DNA of 64,000 nt from Hyalella azteca (lineage: Eukaryota > Arthropoda > Malacostraca > Amphipoda > Hyalellidae): contig NW_025932734.1 in the NCBI RefSeq assembly GCF_000764305.2, positions 124,001 through 188,000 on the forward strand, written 5' to 3'. A program made the translations under genes and the position numbers. Shown here piece by piece: positions 38,901 to 47,950 of this stretch (its first letter is position 1; each line of letters opens with the position of its first letter). The notes below the pieces were generated by a model. The model worked only from the letters and a program-made list of their open reading frames with translations. It was not told the origin of the DNA and did no database searches.

Positions 38901-41900
38901 AAAGTCAAGTTGATGTCTAAAGTCAAGTTGATGTCTAAAGTCAAGTTGATGTCTAAAGTCAAGTTGATGTCTAAAGTCAAGTTGATGTCTAAAGTCAAGT
39001 TGATGTCTAAAGTCAAGTTGATGTCTAAAGTCAAGTTGATGTCTAAAGTCAAGTTGATGTCTAAAGTCAAGTTGATGTCTAAAGTCAAGTTGATGTCTAA
39101 AGTCAAGTTGATTTATGAACTCAAATTTGTGTCTAAAGTCAAATTGGTCATAAAGTCCAATCAGTTTTATAAGTTTATACCTTTTTTAATTTTTTGAATG
39201 CATCTCAACATTTTCTGCTTGATTTTAGGCCTAGTACCTTACCCTACTTAACTGTCAGAGTAGTGAGTGCAGATTTGTTTTAGGCTTGACATGCCTTGTA
39301 CTTTTCTAGCGCTTGATGAAGTACTGCAGCAAGTAATTAATATTCCGTTCCAGAATGAAGATGAAGACTTTGTCACGAGGAGCAACTTGATAGGTACGAT
39401 GACTACTAAGGAGCCCGAGACTGCCGGCACTGAGCCTAAGGCAGCTCGTGCTGAACTACAGACAAGAAAGTGTGATCCTGAGACTGCCGGCACTAAGCTA
39501 CCTGCAAATAAGTCTGACCGTGAGACTGCCGGCACTAAGCTACCTGCAAATAAGTCTGACCGTGAGACTGCCGGCACTAAGCTACCTGCAAATAAGTCTG
39601 ACCGTGAGACTGCCGGCACTAAGCTACCTGCAAATAAGTCTGACCGTGAGACTGCCGGCACTAAGCTACCTGCAAAAAAGTCTGACCGTGAGACAGCCGG
39701 CACTAAGCTACCTGCAAATAAGCCTGATCCTGTGACTGCCGGCACTAAGCTACCTGCAAATAAGTCTGAACCTGGGACTGCCGGCACTAAGCTACCTGCA
39801 AATAAGTCTGACCGTGAGACTGCCAAAACTGAGCTACCTGCAAACGAGTCTGAGTCTGGTACTGCCGGCACTGAACTCCATGGTAGTGAGTCAGCTCCAG
39901 AAATTGTCGAGGATGAGGCTCCATCTTCTGTCTCGACTCTTGAGGCCTCCACACCAGATACAAAACAAGACGCTCCTCCCGCAGGCTTGCCCACCTCCCG
40001 TGTTGAAATTCATGGTGAGAATTTGTCTACAGGCTTGCTGAGGGCGCGATCAACCAGCAAATTCAGCCTCCCATAGCTTTAATCATTAGTCTCTTACTAG
40101 CGGTTATTTTTCAGGCATTGCTTACGAAATATCTATGCTGATGTTTTCACTTCTGTACCGTAGTTTATTCTCGTGTACCTATCAGCCTCTCTCGCGTTTT
40201 CAGAACCATATTCTTATATGAGCTGTTTGCCTGAAACCCGATAGATTTATTTGCTAATATGGGGCTTTTGGTTCTGTAGTAGTTTTCTAGTTAAGCTCAC
40301 TCACTTTTTCGCCGTCAGTATTATTGAATGACGTGAATTCATTGAGAATTAGACAAAAATTTACTAGTACTTCCACCATCAAATCATCTTGAAATGAAAG
40401 GAGGAAAGTTAGTCCCGCAATAAGGTAGAATGAACGGATAGGCAAGCAGCATCAGAAACAAAGCAGCCTGAAACAGAGGTTACCTTTATAGTTCCTTCTC
40501 TGCCTGCATATTCGAAGACAGTAAGTACGGTATTTCGTATCATAGTCACGTAACATCAAACTCATAGTAGCCCAATACTATGGTCACTTTTGATAGGGTA
40601 AGAGTCCATTGTTGATTCCGTTTTAAAGAAATCCAGCATATATTTTCTGACGTGCGCTTCTGCCCATCTGAAATTCTACGGGATTTTGGGTTGCTCGAGG
40701 CATTGTTCCTGTGCGTACCTCTACTGAGCTCGCAGTGCCTGACTACGGGCCTCCGTTGTGAGGCTGAGTTGTCATATAAGAAAAATTCCTTACATTTTCA
40801 TCTCTCTTTCGTGCGGGTGGCCGCGTCCCGTATAAGCGACCTAATGTTCTTGTGACAAGCAAAATCACATCGCAGCAACTCAACAAATCGATTATGTAAC
40901 AGAATTTAACTTCGACTACGTTTCCTAGTGCCTTTTTGGGAGGAGACAAGGGCCAAAGTTTTGATTAAAAGTTTTTCTGACTCTAAGCGTGCTATGACCT
41001 TCATTAAGATTAACTAATTTCAACCTAGTGGTGGCCGCATAGCCGTAAATATAAACTTTCGGGTGTATTTAGGATGTTAGGAGCAAATGAAATTGTTGTT
41101 AGCGACTATGAAATTGTGTGCACTCATTAAGTCCTCAATTGAACCTAAGTACTACCAACAGACTGGAATCAGACGGACAAGTTCGTGAAGCTGTACTTGG
41201 ATGTGCCGGGAGTGAACGCCGCGCACGTGGCAGGCGCGACGCTTGCCTGTGAGGCGCGACACGTGAGCCTCGTCGTGCCAGACGTCGACGGCCGCAACTA
41301 CGAGTACAGCTTGCGAGATCTCAGCTACGCCATCAAGCCAAACAAAAGCAAAATCAGGCTTATTGACGGTAAAACATCTTATTATGTGACTGAAATTTTA
41401 ACGCACGTTGTATGCTCTTTTTAATCGTGTAGAAGTAGATGACGTTCACATTCAAGTAGATGACGACTTCAAGCGTTGTCTCTCATCCGAAGCTTTTAAA
41501 TATTCGAACTTACGACAAATAAATACTATTTATACTTTCATGCTCGTATCTCATTTACTTGTAAGGTCATGAACGTGTAAAATGTGTATAGAAAGCATCG
41601 GGTTGTTGTTACTAGGGGTTATCAGCAAGGTTCAAACAAAATATTTCAATGAACAACCATAATTTGCATAAATAATCATGTATACACCCGAATCATTACC
41701 AACTACTGTTGACTCACGGTGAGCAATTCGGCCTTCCCACCGAACAGGGACAGGTGCGTGCTTCCTCTAATGCCAATCATCTGTTATAGTACTAATATTA
41801 CTAAACCAATATCACATTTTATTTATTTCGCACTTTGTTGTGAAGTCAGGGATGTCATATTCGAATTCACCAGTATATCATCGTATAATATAGAGATGAA

Positions 41901-44900
41901 ACGGGAATTCTCAATTTTAGAATGCCGGTATTCAGAGATTTTTAAAATTTAGTCAGACGAATGGATGGATTACATTGCTGAATAGTGACACTTTCTTACT
42001 CACTGCTTGAGCGAGAGCTGACGTAGCACCGATAGGTACGACATCTTGCGGGGCCAGACTGTACCTGGATGACCCACTCAAAATGCAAAGAGGGCTAAGC
42101 TATTTTGAAAAAGTTTTATTTTTTCTCTGATTGCAATAAAGATAAGAGAAAATCGATGATAAAGATTCAAATTTTGCCTTTCCTCTCCTCTCTCAGGCCG
42201 CATTGTCCTCTTCTTGAAGAAGGAGCCTGGCAGAATCTCGTGGAGGGAACTGACCGCTGCCACGTTTCCTGAACTCTCAGTTCAGATTGCCTGGTCTCGA
42301 ATGTTGGAAAAATACCAAGATTTCCACCGCATGGTCACCGTTTATGGTGTAAATAAACTTAATTGTGTTAATTTAGGCTTTTAACTCCACTTTTCAAGCG
42401 TTATTATTAATTATCTTTCAATCATTCTGCATCAATGCTTCAGTTATTTATTTGTGTAGTTAAAATAGCGTTCACTTCCTGTGCCCCTGTCATGTATTAT
42501 ACATTACAACGCCAATAAGATGCACAAATTTCATATATGAAGGCATTGATTTGTAAATATCGCATCAGGAATTGACTCATTTACACTTTGAATTTTTGAG
42601 GTGAAACTTCTGAGACACGCACAGTTCCGTACCAGCGTAACGCGAAAAAATTTGCCTTCTCGTGTAAGAGGAAAAAATTCGCGCCCATTGACCTCAATTT
42701 TTCATTCTGCAAGTCCTATTTTTTGAGCAGTTGTGCCCCATGAACTTCATGCTTGAGGCAATGTGTATGTCTGGATTCCACGTCATCAGTAGCGGGACTT
42801 CCATCGACAGTATACTGGAGAACATGGAGATATATCCCGCTGAAGTGGTTTACTTGAATTTGCACTCGAGCTCCTCGACTCCATTTTCAGCGTACGAGAA
42901 AGCCGTCAGAGCCTTTGCTCTGCACGATTGTTACGTCAGCTTGGCCAATGTTCAGTATTCTTATTCATCTGAAGTCCAAAACGACGACTTCCTTGTTAGT
43001 CTGCTTGATGAGAAACCGTGAGTTCGCTTTTTGACCTTTTTTCCTTTACTAAGTTCGTGCTTAGCAGTGTGGTGAGTCGCAAGGAAATGCAGTGAAATAA
43101 CGTTTTACTTGTTGTGGATAAAAGAAGTGTTTAGTGGGAATTTGTTTGAGAATGAATGAAGTGTCAATTTTCGTTTACCGACCCTGAAATAGTAATACCT
43201 CTGACGACTGTTTTAGTATCTGTAGACAAAGGCTCCTTCATTATTTTTGTTTATTTTTAGCGGCAAGCTGGCAACGTTCAGTGGCTCCCTAAGTGCATTA
43301 AAAATCTCCAACCTGCCGCCTGTCATGATCCAGCTGAAGCTGCATGTGTCGTGCGCGCAGCAGCTCGACGCCATCTCCACCATGCCCACGAACCTGGGCA
43401 GCCTGCGTGGGTTATCTTGCTTGTACATGTCGCTGCAGTTCGTTTACAGACAGCGAAATGTCTTACCAATCGCTGCCAATATCATTATTATATTAATTCC
43501 TAAAACGATTATTTTCCATATTTTCCAATTATGTTCCCTAGAAACCTAAAAATGTGCTCCACAGACTCTCCCAATAAAAATTTTAGAATCTTTATATATT
43601 GCATTGAAACGCACCGCCGAATTATTTTTTGAATAGTTTCGTATCTGCAGATGTACGAATCGCACTCAACATGGACTTGCGTGACGTTAAACCTCTACGA
43701 GCTCGAAAGTTGGCGCTACCTCTGGTTCTTGTCTTCTTCGGTGCAACAAACGCGGACCTGAACTGGCTCATCGCTGCAATCGACAAGCTCAAGCGTCGCA
43801 GGTATAATTATTGTAGTTCAAACACTCCGTAAAAGTGCAGGTAAACGGAGAAAATTTATCACGTCACCCATTGTAGAATTCATATCTTAAGTATTATTTT
43901 CAATCTTCTACGAGTTTGTTCCTTAAAAGTTAAGGATTGGTGATCAATAATTAGGTTTTTTAGATCATATGAATATTCTTATATTTTCGTCCAACGTGTA
44001 GGAAAAATCCGGGGTTGAACTCTGGATCGGGTTCGAAACTGGGAATGGAAATCATGCTGTGCTTAAATTACACACAGGATATTCTGTGATAGTGAGTAGG
44101 CTACGAAGCAAACGCTGAGTGACAATCGGGGAAGAAGCTGCCTGTGGTTGGATCTGTGCTCTGTAGAATAGACGCTGTATCAGTGGTTTCTCTGAGTTGT
44201 GGTATAGGTACATTCCCTTCCCCAAGAGATGTGTTCCTTGTCTAGCAGTGGGCGTCACTGAGACGTTATCTTCTTAGTGAAGCTGGGGCCATACTTTCAA
44301 AACGCGCGAAGTGAACGTAAGTACTTCCGCTCTATTGTCTTGTCTATAATTGGTGGATTTTGCTTGAAAGGCCGTCAATGAATGGCTGATGAACTTACGA
44401 TCGCTTAACTTTTTTTGAAAGTATGGGCCCTGGCATAGTATTTTTCGTAAGTGGGCCTGTGTATTGTCGCTAAATAGCTTGGAGTTGTTCGTTGCAGAAG
44501 AGATTTGTTCAATATTAGTGAAGGCATGTCAATTGTCTTTTTAGATCATGATAGATTATACATTTCATATTTGGGAAGCGATAAAGCTTAGCGCGAATTT
44601 TCATTTGCTTATGGCTAGTACTACATATTTCCTCTATCCTTTATTCATTCATGCGTGCTGTGGATGCTTGGTTATATTTTTAATTCTCACGTTGTCTTCG
44701 TTTCCGGTATTTGCTTTATGCTCTCCGGGCATAGGGTCGGAAATGCGGGTCATTTCGTCCCGAAGACTACAGGTGGATTAAGCTGTAGATTACATACTAA
44801 AGCAACACCGGCTGTGATGTTGGAGAGTAAATTCTACGCTCGATGAGCGCTCGCTATTCAGCCGTGTGCGTCATGATGGTCAAAGTCCAATTCTTAGTGC

Positions 44901-45538
44901 GAATGTTTTCTAGCGAAGGCTTTAAGGTATTAGGAATAGGCCTGAAATTGCAATGATTTCTTTGGTAGGTTGCGTTGATTTGTTTAAATGCATTATTTGA
45001 CGCCTAAAATTTGATTCGTCTGATGAAGGGTATACGTTTGTACAGTGTAACTGGCAACTGTTAATGGCACCTTTTTTTAAATATGTTGTGAAAAAATTTA
45101 TTGAAGATTTTTAAAATGAAGTCGTGTTAATTTATGCTCAATTCTCTTCGTGTCAAGTTTGATTATTTGAAATAAACGCGCTTGAATGCCATTCACGACC
45201 CAGTTAAGTTTGCAGTTTCATAAAGTCTAAAGTTTCATAAAGTCTAAACAATACCTGCGGCTTGTAGATTTCTTCCTGGTGGCAACGAGGTGAGCACCAA
45301 GAGGGGGCTGCGCCTATTGGCTTGTCGCCTCACTGCCGATGCCCATATTCGTCTAGCACGCGAGCTTCCCCCGGACATCGTGTCCGTCGTAGTTGAGGAT
45401 AGCTCGATGGATGACTCCATTCCTGCTGCAGTCGCTGGGCGGTACCGTGCTCGCGGCTGCAAGCTGCGTTTCAGCAAGTTCGCCGAGCTCGATGACGCCG
45501 ACGCACCCATACACCAGGACTGGTTTGACTTTGACTAG
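32901..45538 (+). CDS. CS (p23-like) domain protein, ten-exon gene model of 776 codons
   Basis: Manual model: exons 32901-32921, 34624-34764, 36861-37073, 39273-40014, 41162-41368, 42197-42348, 42731-43017, 43261-43406, 43651-43801 and 45268-45538. All introns are GT-AG, all junction phases match, and the total is 2331 bases including the TAG stop. Residues 1-125 are helical and charged; about 174-330 are a 14-residue repeat; about 371-465 are a CS domain. The CS domain has DWNQTDKFVKLYLDVPGV, then DVDGRNYEYSL, then IVLFLKKEPGRISWRELT, close in pattern to calcyclin-binding protein (inference from remembered family features). The rest to 776 is strand- and leucine-rich and unrecognised, ending in DWFDFD. 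CS domains usually bind chaperones or adaptors, so a co-chaperone-like role is possible but unproven. The ATG context is CAACATGG. The weakest junction is intron 3 to exon 4. Confidence 0.72.
32922..34623 (+). other. Intron 1 of CS-domain gene
   Basis: GTAAGT to 'gggcag'. It contains the decayed coiled-coil protein fragment at 33543-33881 and otherwise AT-rich sequence. No further exon candidate with good signals. Confidence 0.55.
33543..33881 (+). pseudogene. Decayed coiled-coil protein fragment, probably mobile-element derived
   Basis: Reading with two frame changes (in the A-run near 33592-33600 and near 33732) gives a continuous charged coiled coil. It contains AYSTYLAEEKKK, then ALLDELNELKKKKMRTEEG and AADEYA, then ITKFNAMRRSLKTKQQELDT, and a stop at 33879-33881. 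This layout (K-R-K-A-L-x-D-E ... S-x-x-x-Y-A ... K-x-N-x-M/L-R-R) resembles C-termini of repeated uncharacterised proteins in marine invertebrates, many apparently transposon-linked (recollection, not searched). With two frameshifts, inside intron 1, I treat it as a pseudogene. If the frame changes are sequencing errors it could be intact. Confidence 0.55.
34624..34764 (+). CDS. Exon 2, helical segment
   Basis: Acceptor 'ttctcactgggcag' and donor GTTAGT, phase 0 at both ends. The 47 codons begin LQEYLEELQHIKEL and look amphipathic-helical and acidic. No family recognised. Confidence 0.75.
34765..36608 (+). other. Intron 2 of CS-domain gene (first part)
   Basis: AT-rich intron sequence from the GTTAGT donor to the first of five potential 3' splice sites, at 36608. 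No other element is seen except the splice-site array at the 3' end. Confidence 0.55.
36575..36884 (+). repeat. 63-bp tandem repeat carrying five 3' splice sites
   Basis: The unit comprises the intron end (gtggcttcttctgataattc, then a pyrimidine-rich stretch ending cttgcag) and the first 24 bases of exon 3 (RTG/GGG CTG GGA GAC ATC TTG AAG CT-). AG dinucleotides end at 36608, 36671, 36734, 36797 and 36860, spaced exactly 63. The frame of exon 3 stays open through the whole array, so each upstream acceptor would add 21 hydrophobic residues of the type LLLIIHSFIFLQ plus LGDILKLW. Confidence 0.95.
36861..37073 (+). CDS. Exon 3, helical segment behind amplified splice acceptors
   Basis: 71 codons, phase 0 at both ends, from VLGDILKLWELL to LALVIYDLK, with donor GTAGGT at 37074. 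The acceptor chosen is the last of five identical-spaced sites. The four upstream ones would each add 21 in-frame codons. The unique part, from ELLKKTSEQMFGRQIQ on, has balanced amino-acid use. Confidence 0.75.
37548..37787. repeat. Minisatellite, 22-bp unit, about eleven copies
   Basis: Copies of 'agccatgaggtccaaactg' plus ttc or tcc, nearly perfect. One irregular unit sits near 37630-37645 (cagcctggacc). In intron 3. Confidence 0.95.
38051..38370. repeat. Minisatellite, 15-bp unit, about 21 copies
   Basis: Unit tatgaagtctagttg with variants (agctg, agcta, tacgaag). Variant types recur in a higher-order pattern of roughly 75-120 bp. The array stops at the N at 38371, where the 18-bp array begins. 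Both units share 'aagtc-ta/aa-gttg' and may be related. Confidence 0.95.
38372..39110. repeat. Minisatellite, 18-bp unit, about 41 copies, nearly perfect
   Basis: About 41 head-to-tail copies of gatgtctaaagtcaagtt with essentially no variation, followed by a few decayed copies to about 39150. Such homogeneity implies very recent expansion or assembly extension from one unit. Frames of more than 250 codons across it (MSKVKL, or LTLDIN on the other strand) are artefacts of an 18-bp period. Confidence 0.96.
39273..40014 (+). CDS. Exon 4, low-complexity exon with coding VNTR
   Basis: The open frame runs through a 42-bp repeat and ends at donor GTGAGA (40015) in phase 1. That joins to exon 5 to give VEIH-D-WNQTDKF. 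The 5' end is uncertain. The acceptor at 39272 fits phase 0, but its pyrimidine tract is poor. A better-looking acceptor (acttttctag, exon from 39311) would need phase 1 and an unseen upstream exon. Confidence 0.65.
39418..39885 (+). repeat. Coding VNTR, 42-bp unit (14 residues), about eleven copies
   Basis: Starting near 39482, nine units keep an exact 42-bp period. Each encodes ETAGTKLPANKSDR or a close variant. Flanking units are more diverged (TAGTEPKAARAELQ, TAKTELPANESES). The frame is kept through all units, and nearly all differences are substitutions, which supports selection for an open frame in exon 4. The repeat is charged, Pro- and Lys-containing, and probably disordered. Confidence 0.92.
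40015..41161 (+). other. Intron 4 of CS-domain gene
   Basis: GTGAGA to 'accaacag'. It includes copy B of the dispersed repeat at 40650-40862. Confidence 0.6.
40650..40862 (+). repeat. Unclassified dispersed repeat, copy B
   Basis: Matches the reverse complement of 16290-16515 over about 200 bp with roughly three bases in four alike (estimate by eye). It lies in intron 4. No terminal repeats or coding domain recognised. Confidence 0.7.
41162..41368 (+). CDS. Exon 5, N-terminal two-thirds of CS domain
   Basis: Encodes WNQTDKFVKLYLDVPGV, then SLVVPDVDGRNYEYSLRDL and IKPNKSKIRLIDG. The leading tryptophan after an aspartate, the K-x-Y/L strand and the DGR-Y turn are CS-domain features. Acceptor 'accaacag', donor GTAAAA, both phase 1. 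GC content at third positions is much higher than in the flanks, consistent with real coding. Confidence 0.88.
41369..42196 (+). other. Intron 5 of CS-domain gene
   Basis: GTAAAA to 'tctctcag', AT-rich, nothing else recognised. Confidence 0.6.
42197..42348 (+). CDS. Exon 6, end of CS domain
   Basis: Acceptor 'cctctctcag' and donor GTAAAT. It begins RIVLFLKKEPGRISWRELT, the last CS strand followed by the W-x-x-L-T signature. It continues with AWSRMLEKYQDFHRMVTVYG, a helix outside the domain. Phase 1 in, phase 0 out, agreeing with both neighbours. Confidence 0.82.
42349..42730 (+). other. Intron 6 of CS-domain gene
   Basis: GTAAAT to 'tttttgagcag', AT-rich, nothing else recognised. Confidence 0.6.
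42731..43017 (+). CDS. Exon 7, C-terminal region
   Basis: Acceptor 'tattttttgagcag', donor GTGAGT. It encodes NFMLEAMCMSGFHVISSG, then EVVYLNLHSSS and ALHDCYVSLANVQYS. Alternating hydrophobic strands and helices suggest an alpha/beta or leucine-rich-like fold, but I recognise no family. Ends in phase 2. Confidence 0.78.
43261..43406 (+). CDS. Exon 8, C-terminal region
   Basis: Acceptor 'ttatttttag', donor GTGGGT. The peptide includes LSALKISNLPPVMIQLKLHV and LDAISTMPTNLGSL, again leucine-rich-like. Phase 2 in, phase 1 out. GC-rich third positions. Confidence 0.78.
43651..43801 (+). CDS. Exon 9, C-terminal region
   Basis: Acceptor 'gtttcgtatctgcag', donor GTATAA. Encodes VRIALNMDLRDVKPLRARKL, then LPLVLVFFGATNADLNWL. 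Phase 1 in, phase 2 out. Intron 9 after it contains a small MITE. Confidence 0.78.
43802..45267 (+). other. Intron 9 of CS-domain gene
   Basis: GTATAA to 'cggcttgtag'. It contains the small inverted-repeat element at 44285-44430. The two chance frames at 44548-44846 are not supported. Confidence 0.55.
44285..44430. mobile_element. Small MITE-like element in intron 9
   Basis: Ends are ggggccatactttcaaaa and its approximate reverse complement ttttgaaagtatgggccc. Complementarity continues inward to 'cgtaagt' and 'acttacg'. About 146 bp, no coding capacity. No clear target-site duplication was found, so the superfamily is open. Confidence 0.7.
45268..45538 (+). CDS. Exon 10, terminal exon with stop
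   Basis: Acceptor 'gcggcttgtag' in phase 2. Encodes FLPGGNEVSTKRGLRLLACR through LPPDIVSVVVEDSSMDDSI to the acidic end IHQDWFDFD and TAG at 45536-45538. The frame is GC-rich and unrepetitive. The last four codons before the end (DWFD) recur at 47953 in a diverged duplicate of the 3' flank. Confidence 0.82.
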
Positions 45539-46865
45539 TACCACAGTACTAGTCGAAGATAAGCTCTGCGTGCAGGTTTTTGCGTTGCAACTGGTCTTGA
45601 TAGTCATTCATATTGCTCTCTCCAACATCTTCCCAACAGCGATGAAACCAATTCCGTTACCTGCTGTGCAAAAGCAGTGTAATTCCGAAGATTTAATACG
45701 CTGTGTTAGTCATCTTCAAGTTGGTTACTTAGGAAACTAACGTCATTTTATGTTTTAAGTTTCGTACTGTCCGTATTTGCTATGGTGTCTATAGGAGCTT
45801 ATAACTAAATGAAGGCCTTTCATCAGGACTTCCATGCATCTCTTGTCGCATTACAGTAGTTCGTTTGAAGTATCATGTTGAAAGCTAAGGACGAAATAGT
45901 ATGTTCTGCCTAATTTTTAAATTACATCATCTACCTTCTTCTTTTACTACTAAGTCTGTCTCTGCTCTGACCACGTTTTTGTTTTGATTTTGTCTTCAAA
46001 GGAAACTTTTCTGCGAGCCCTAGGACTTGCTGTGGTCCAATTCTATGCCTGCTCTGTGTCATAGCTGATTGGATCTGGTGACTTTATTTTAATTGTTGAA
46101 TATAAATGCCGACTTTCACCTTAAATTTCTCTTAGCATAGTTGCTACTGAAGAAAGTTCGTCAGTATTAGATCTCCAGTATTGAAGGAGAATAAACTAAT
46201 CATCGTGTTTTAATGAATTTATTCTGCCATTAAGAAGTTTTGATTTGCTAGACATTCATTCATTATTTCATTTGAAATACCACAGGAGGATCTTGACACG
46301 TATCAACCTACCATGAGTGTCGCTTGATCAAGTTAATACTAGCATGAAATTTTGACGGTATCCGCCTAGGACGTTCAAGCAATAATTGGCTGATTGAGTC
46401 TAGAGTTCTGGAAAACAACGGCTGACCTTTAAACATTTAAAATGTGAATTGTTTAGTTGAGGTTAGGCATACTAGCTATTTTCATGGATTTTTAGTTTTT
46501 CTAGTTTCACTTTTTTATGTACTATTTAACGCTTCGCTGATTGTGTTTGTTAATTGTAAGCTGAACGACATGTAAGATGTGAGAGTTTAATTTTCAATCA
46601 AATGGCTCTTCACACATCGGCTCGAGCTTAGATTGGTTATTGAGTTTCACTGCCTATCCCTGGTACATTAATTTTATATAATTTTACCCGGATGCTACTT
46701 GTGTTTATCCGTGCTTTGACACATCTCGTGTCTAATGTTCCACCATCGTCCACAAAACGTGCCGACGCAACCGCTATGCAACCATCCACAATTCCCTATG
46801 TTACCATTCAATTCTATCCTTCACTGCCGATAGCACGTCAGACGAGCTTCCATGAATGTTTTTTA
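45515..46865 (+). repeat. Duplicated gene-end segment, original copy
   Basis: From the last codons of exon 10 through the 3' flank, this segment is paralogous to 47951-49510. Matching landmarks in order: ggactggtttgac; ttacctgctgtgcaaa; gtcgcattacagtagttcgtt; acaaaggaaac or tcaaaggaaac; gcgagcccta; atggctcttca or ttggctcttca; gagcttccat. Confidence 0.8.
46190..46195 (+). terminator. Possible polyadenylation signal AATAAA
   Basis: First AATAAA I see downstream of the stop codon at 45538, about 650 bases later ('gagaataaactaatc'). Plausible 3' end signal for the CS-domain gene; transcript ends would decide. Confidence 0.4.
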
Positions 46866-47950
46866 TTAGAGAGCGGTTTCTATACCCACCAATGGAGGGA
46901 GCGGTTTCTCTTGATACCACAAATGCTTGCGTTGGCCCTAACCGCATCGCATTTGCATGATCGATGTTAACGAGTAGAAAAATTTCGTAGATGATTAGAC
47001 AACTAACTTGTAATTAAAAATTATTGTCTGCTATTTGTACCTGCGAGTGGGATATATTGGAATCCTGGGTTGTACACAACGATAAATTGACAGAATACCA
47101 CATGGTTGTTGGATATTACAGACACCTACTTGATTCGCCGAGCGAGGCTGATATGATTCCGTTACTTGGTGTTGGACGGTGTTGTCGACAGATGCTCAGT
47201 TTTTGGGGCAGTTTAGATTGTGCAGTGCTGTTGTCAAGTATCTTCATATTCTTAAATAAGAGTCTCAAATTTGAGTCGAATGTAATATTAAGATGTCATA
47301 AAATCTTGAAAACGTGCCACAATAATTACTTGCGGAAAGGAATGCCGTGACAACTTGAAGTGTCCCGTCTTGAACTTGAAGTGACATGACATGAAGGCCT
47401 TCCCAAAACAAGAAACCACAAAATGCCTTTGAATATTCAAACTTTTTGTACCTCAAAACATACTGTCCAAAAGACGTTATAACATGAATACCGTGTGTCC
47501 CCCATAGATAAACTTTCGAAGGCCTTCCAAAATGGATATTGTGCCGCATAGTATCCAGTCTGTGCGTTTCCGTAAACGAGCATACTGTGGCGACGGCCTT
47601 CAAACACAGACACTGTGTCCTCCAATAGGTATAACTATTATCAGATGATGCAGCATCTCCTATCTTCAATTTTGAGCTAGAAAGGTTTTCCTTCCATCTC
47701 ATTCTTATGCTCTGCTCCCTATAGCTCCCACCTAGCGTTGCTAACTCCCTTCTCGTTACCGAGCTCCTGCTTTTCATCTCCAGTGATATTAAAACAAATA
47801 CCCTTTTTGTCAAAGCCCGACTCGCGCGACCATCTAATCCACCAATGGCTTCTATACACTAATTTCTTTTGAACCGATCTACCTTACGTCAATTAACTTC
47901 TATCATGGTTTCGTCTATTAACTTCTATCATGGCCGGCGCACATATTGAA
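46866..47950. other. Spacer between duplicated segments, no gene seen
   Basis: Open frames of up to 182 codons (47265-47813 minus) have no recognised features. A short tandem duplication 'attaacttctatcatgg' occurs at 47893-47935, just before the duplicate begins. Confidence 0.4.

Larger units (their letters stand above)
37074..39272 (+). other. Intron 3 of CS-domain gene, dominated by minisatellites
   Basis: From GTAGGT to about 39272. It contains the 22-bp array (37548-37787), the 15-bp array (38051-38370) and the 18-bp array (38372-39110). An undetected exon could lie in 37086-37540, but I see none. Confidence 0.5.

Noticed and set aside
38052..39197. 381-codon open frame of repeated MKSSC and MSKVKL
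   Set aside because: It is an 18-/15-bp tandem array inside intron 3. Other strands and frames are equally open, and it crosses an N.
39248..39994. 248-codon minus-strand frame
   Set aside because: Shadow of exon 4. The 42-bp repeat keeps several frames open, and the plus strand has matching splice sites and joins to the CS domain.
41185..41424. Intron read-through version of exon 5
   Set aside because: The frame past 41368 continues into AT-rich sequence. The GTAAAA donor and phase-matched acceptor at 42197 complete the CS domain.
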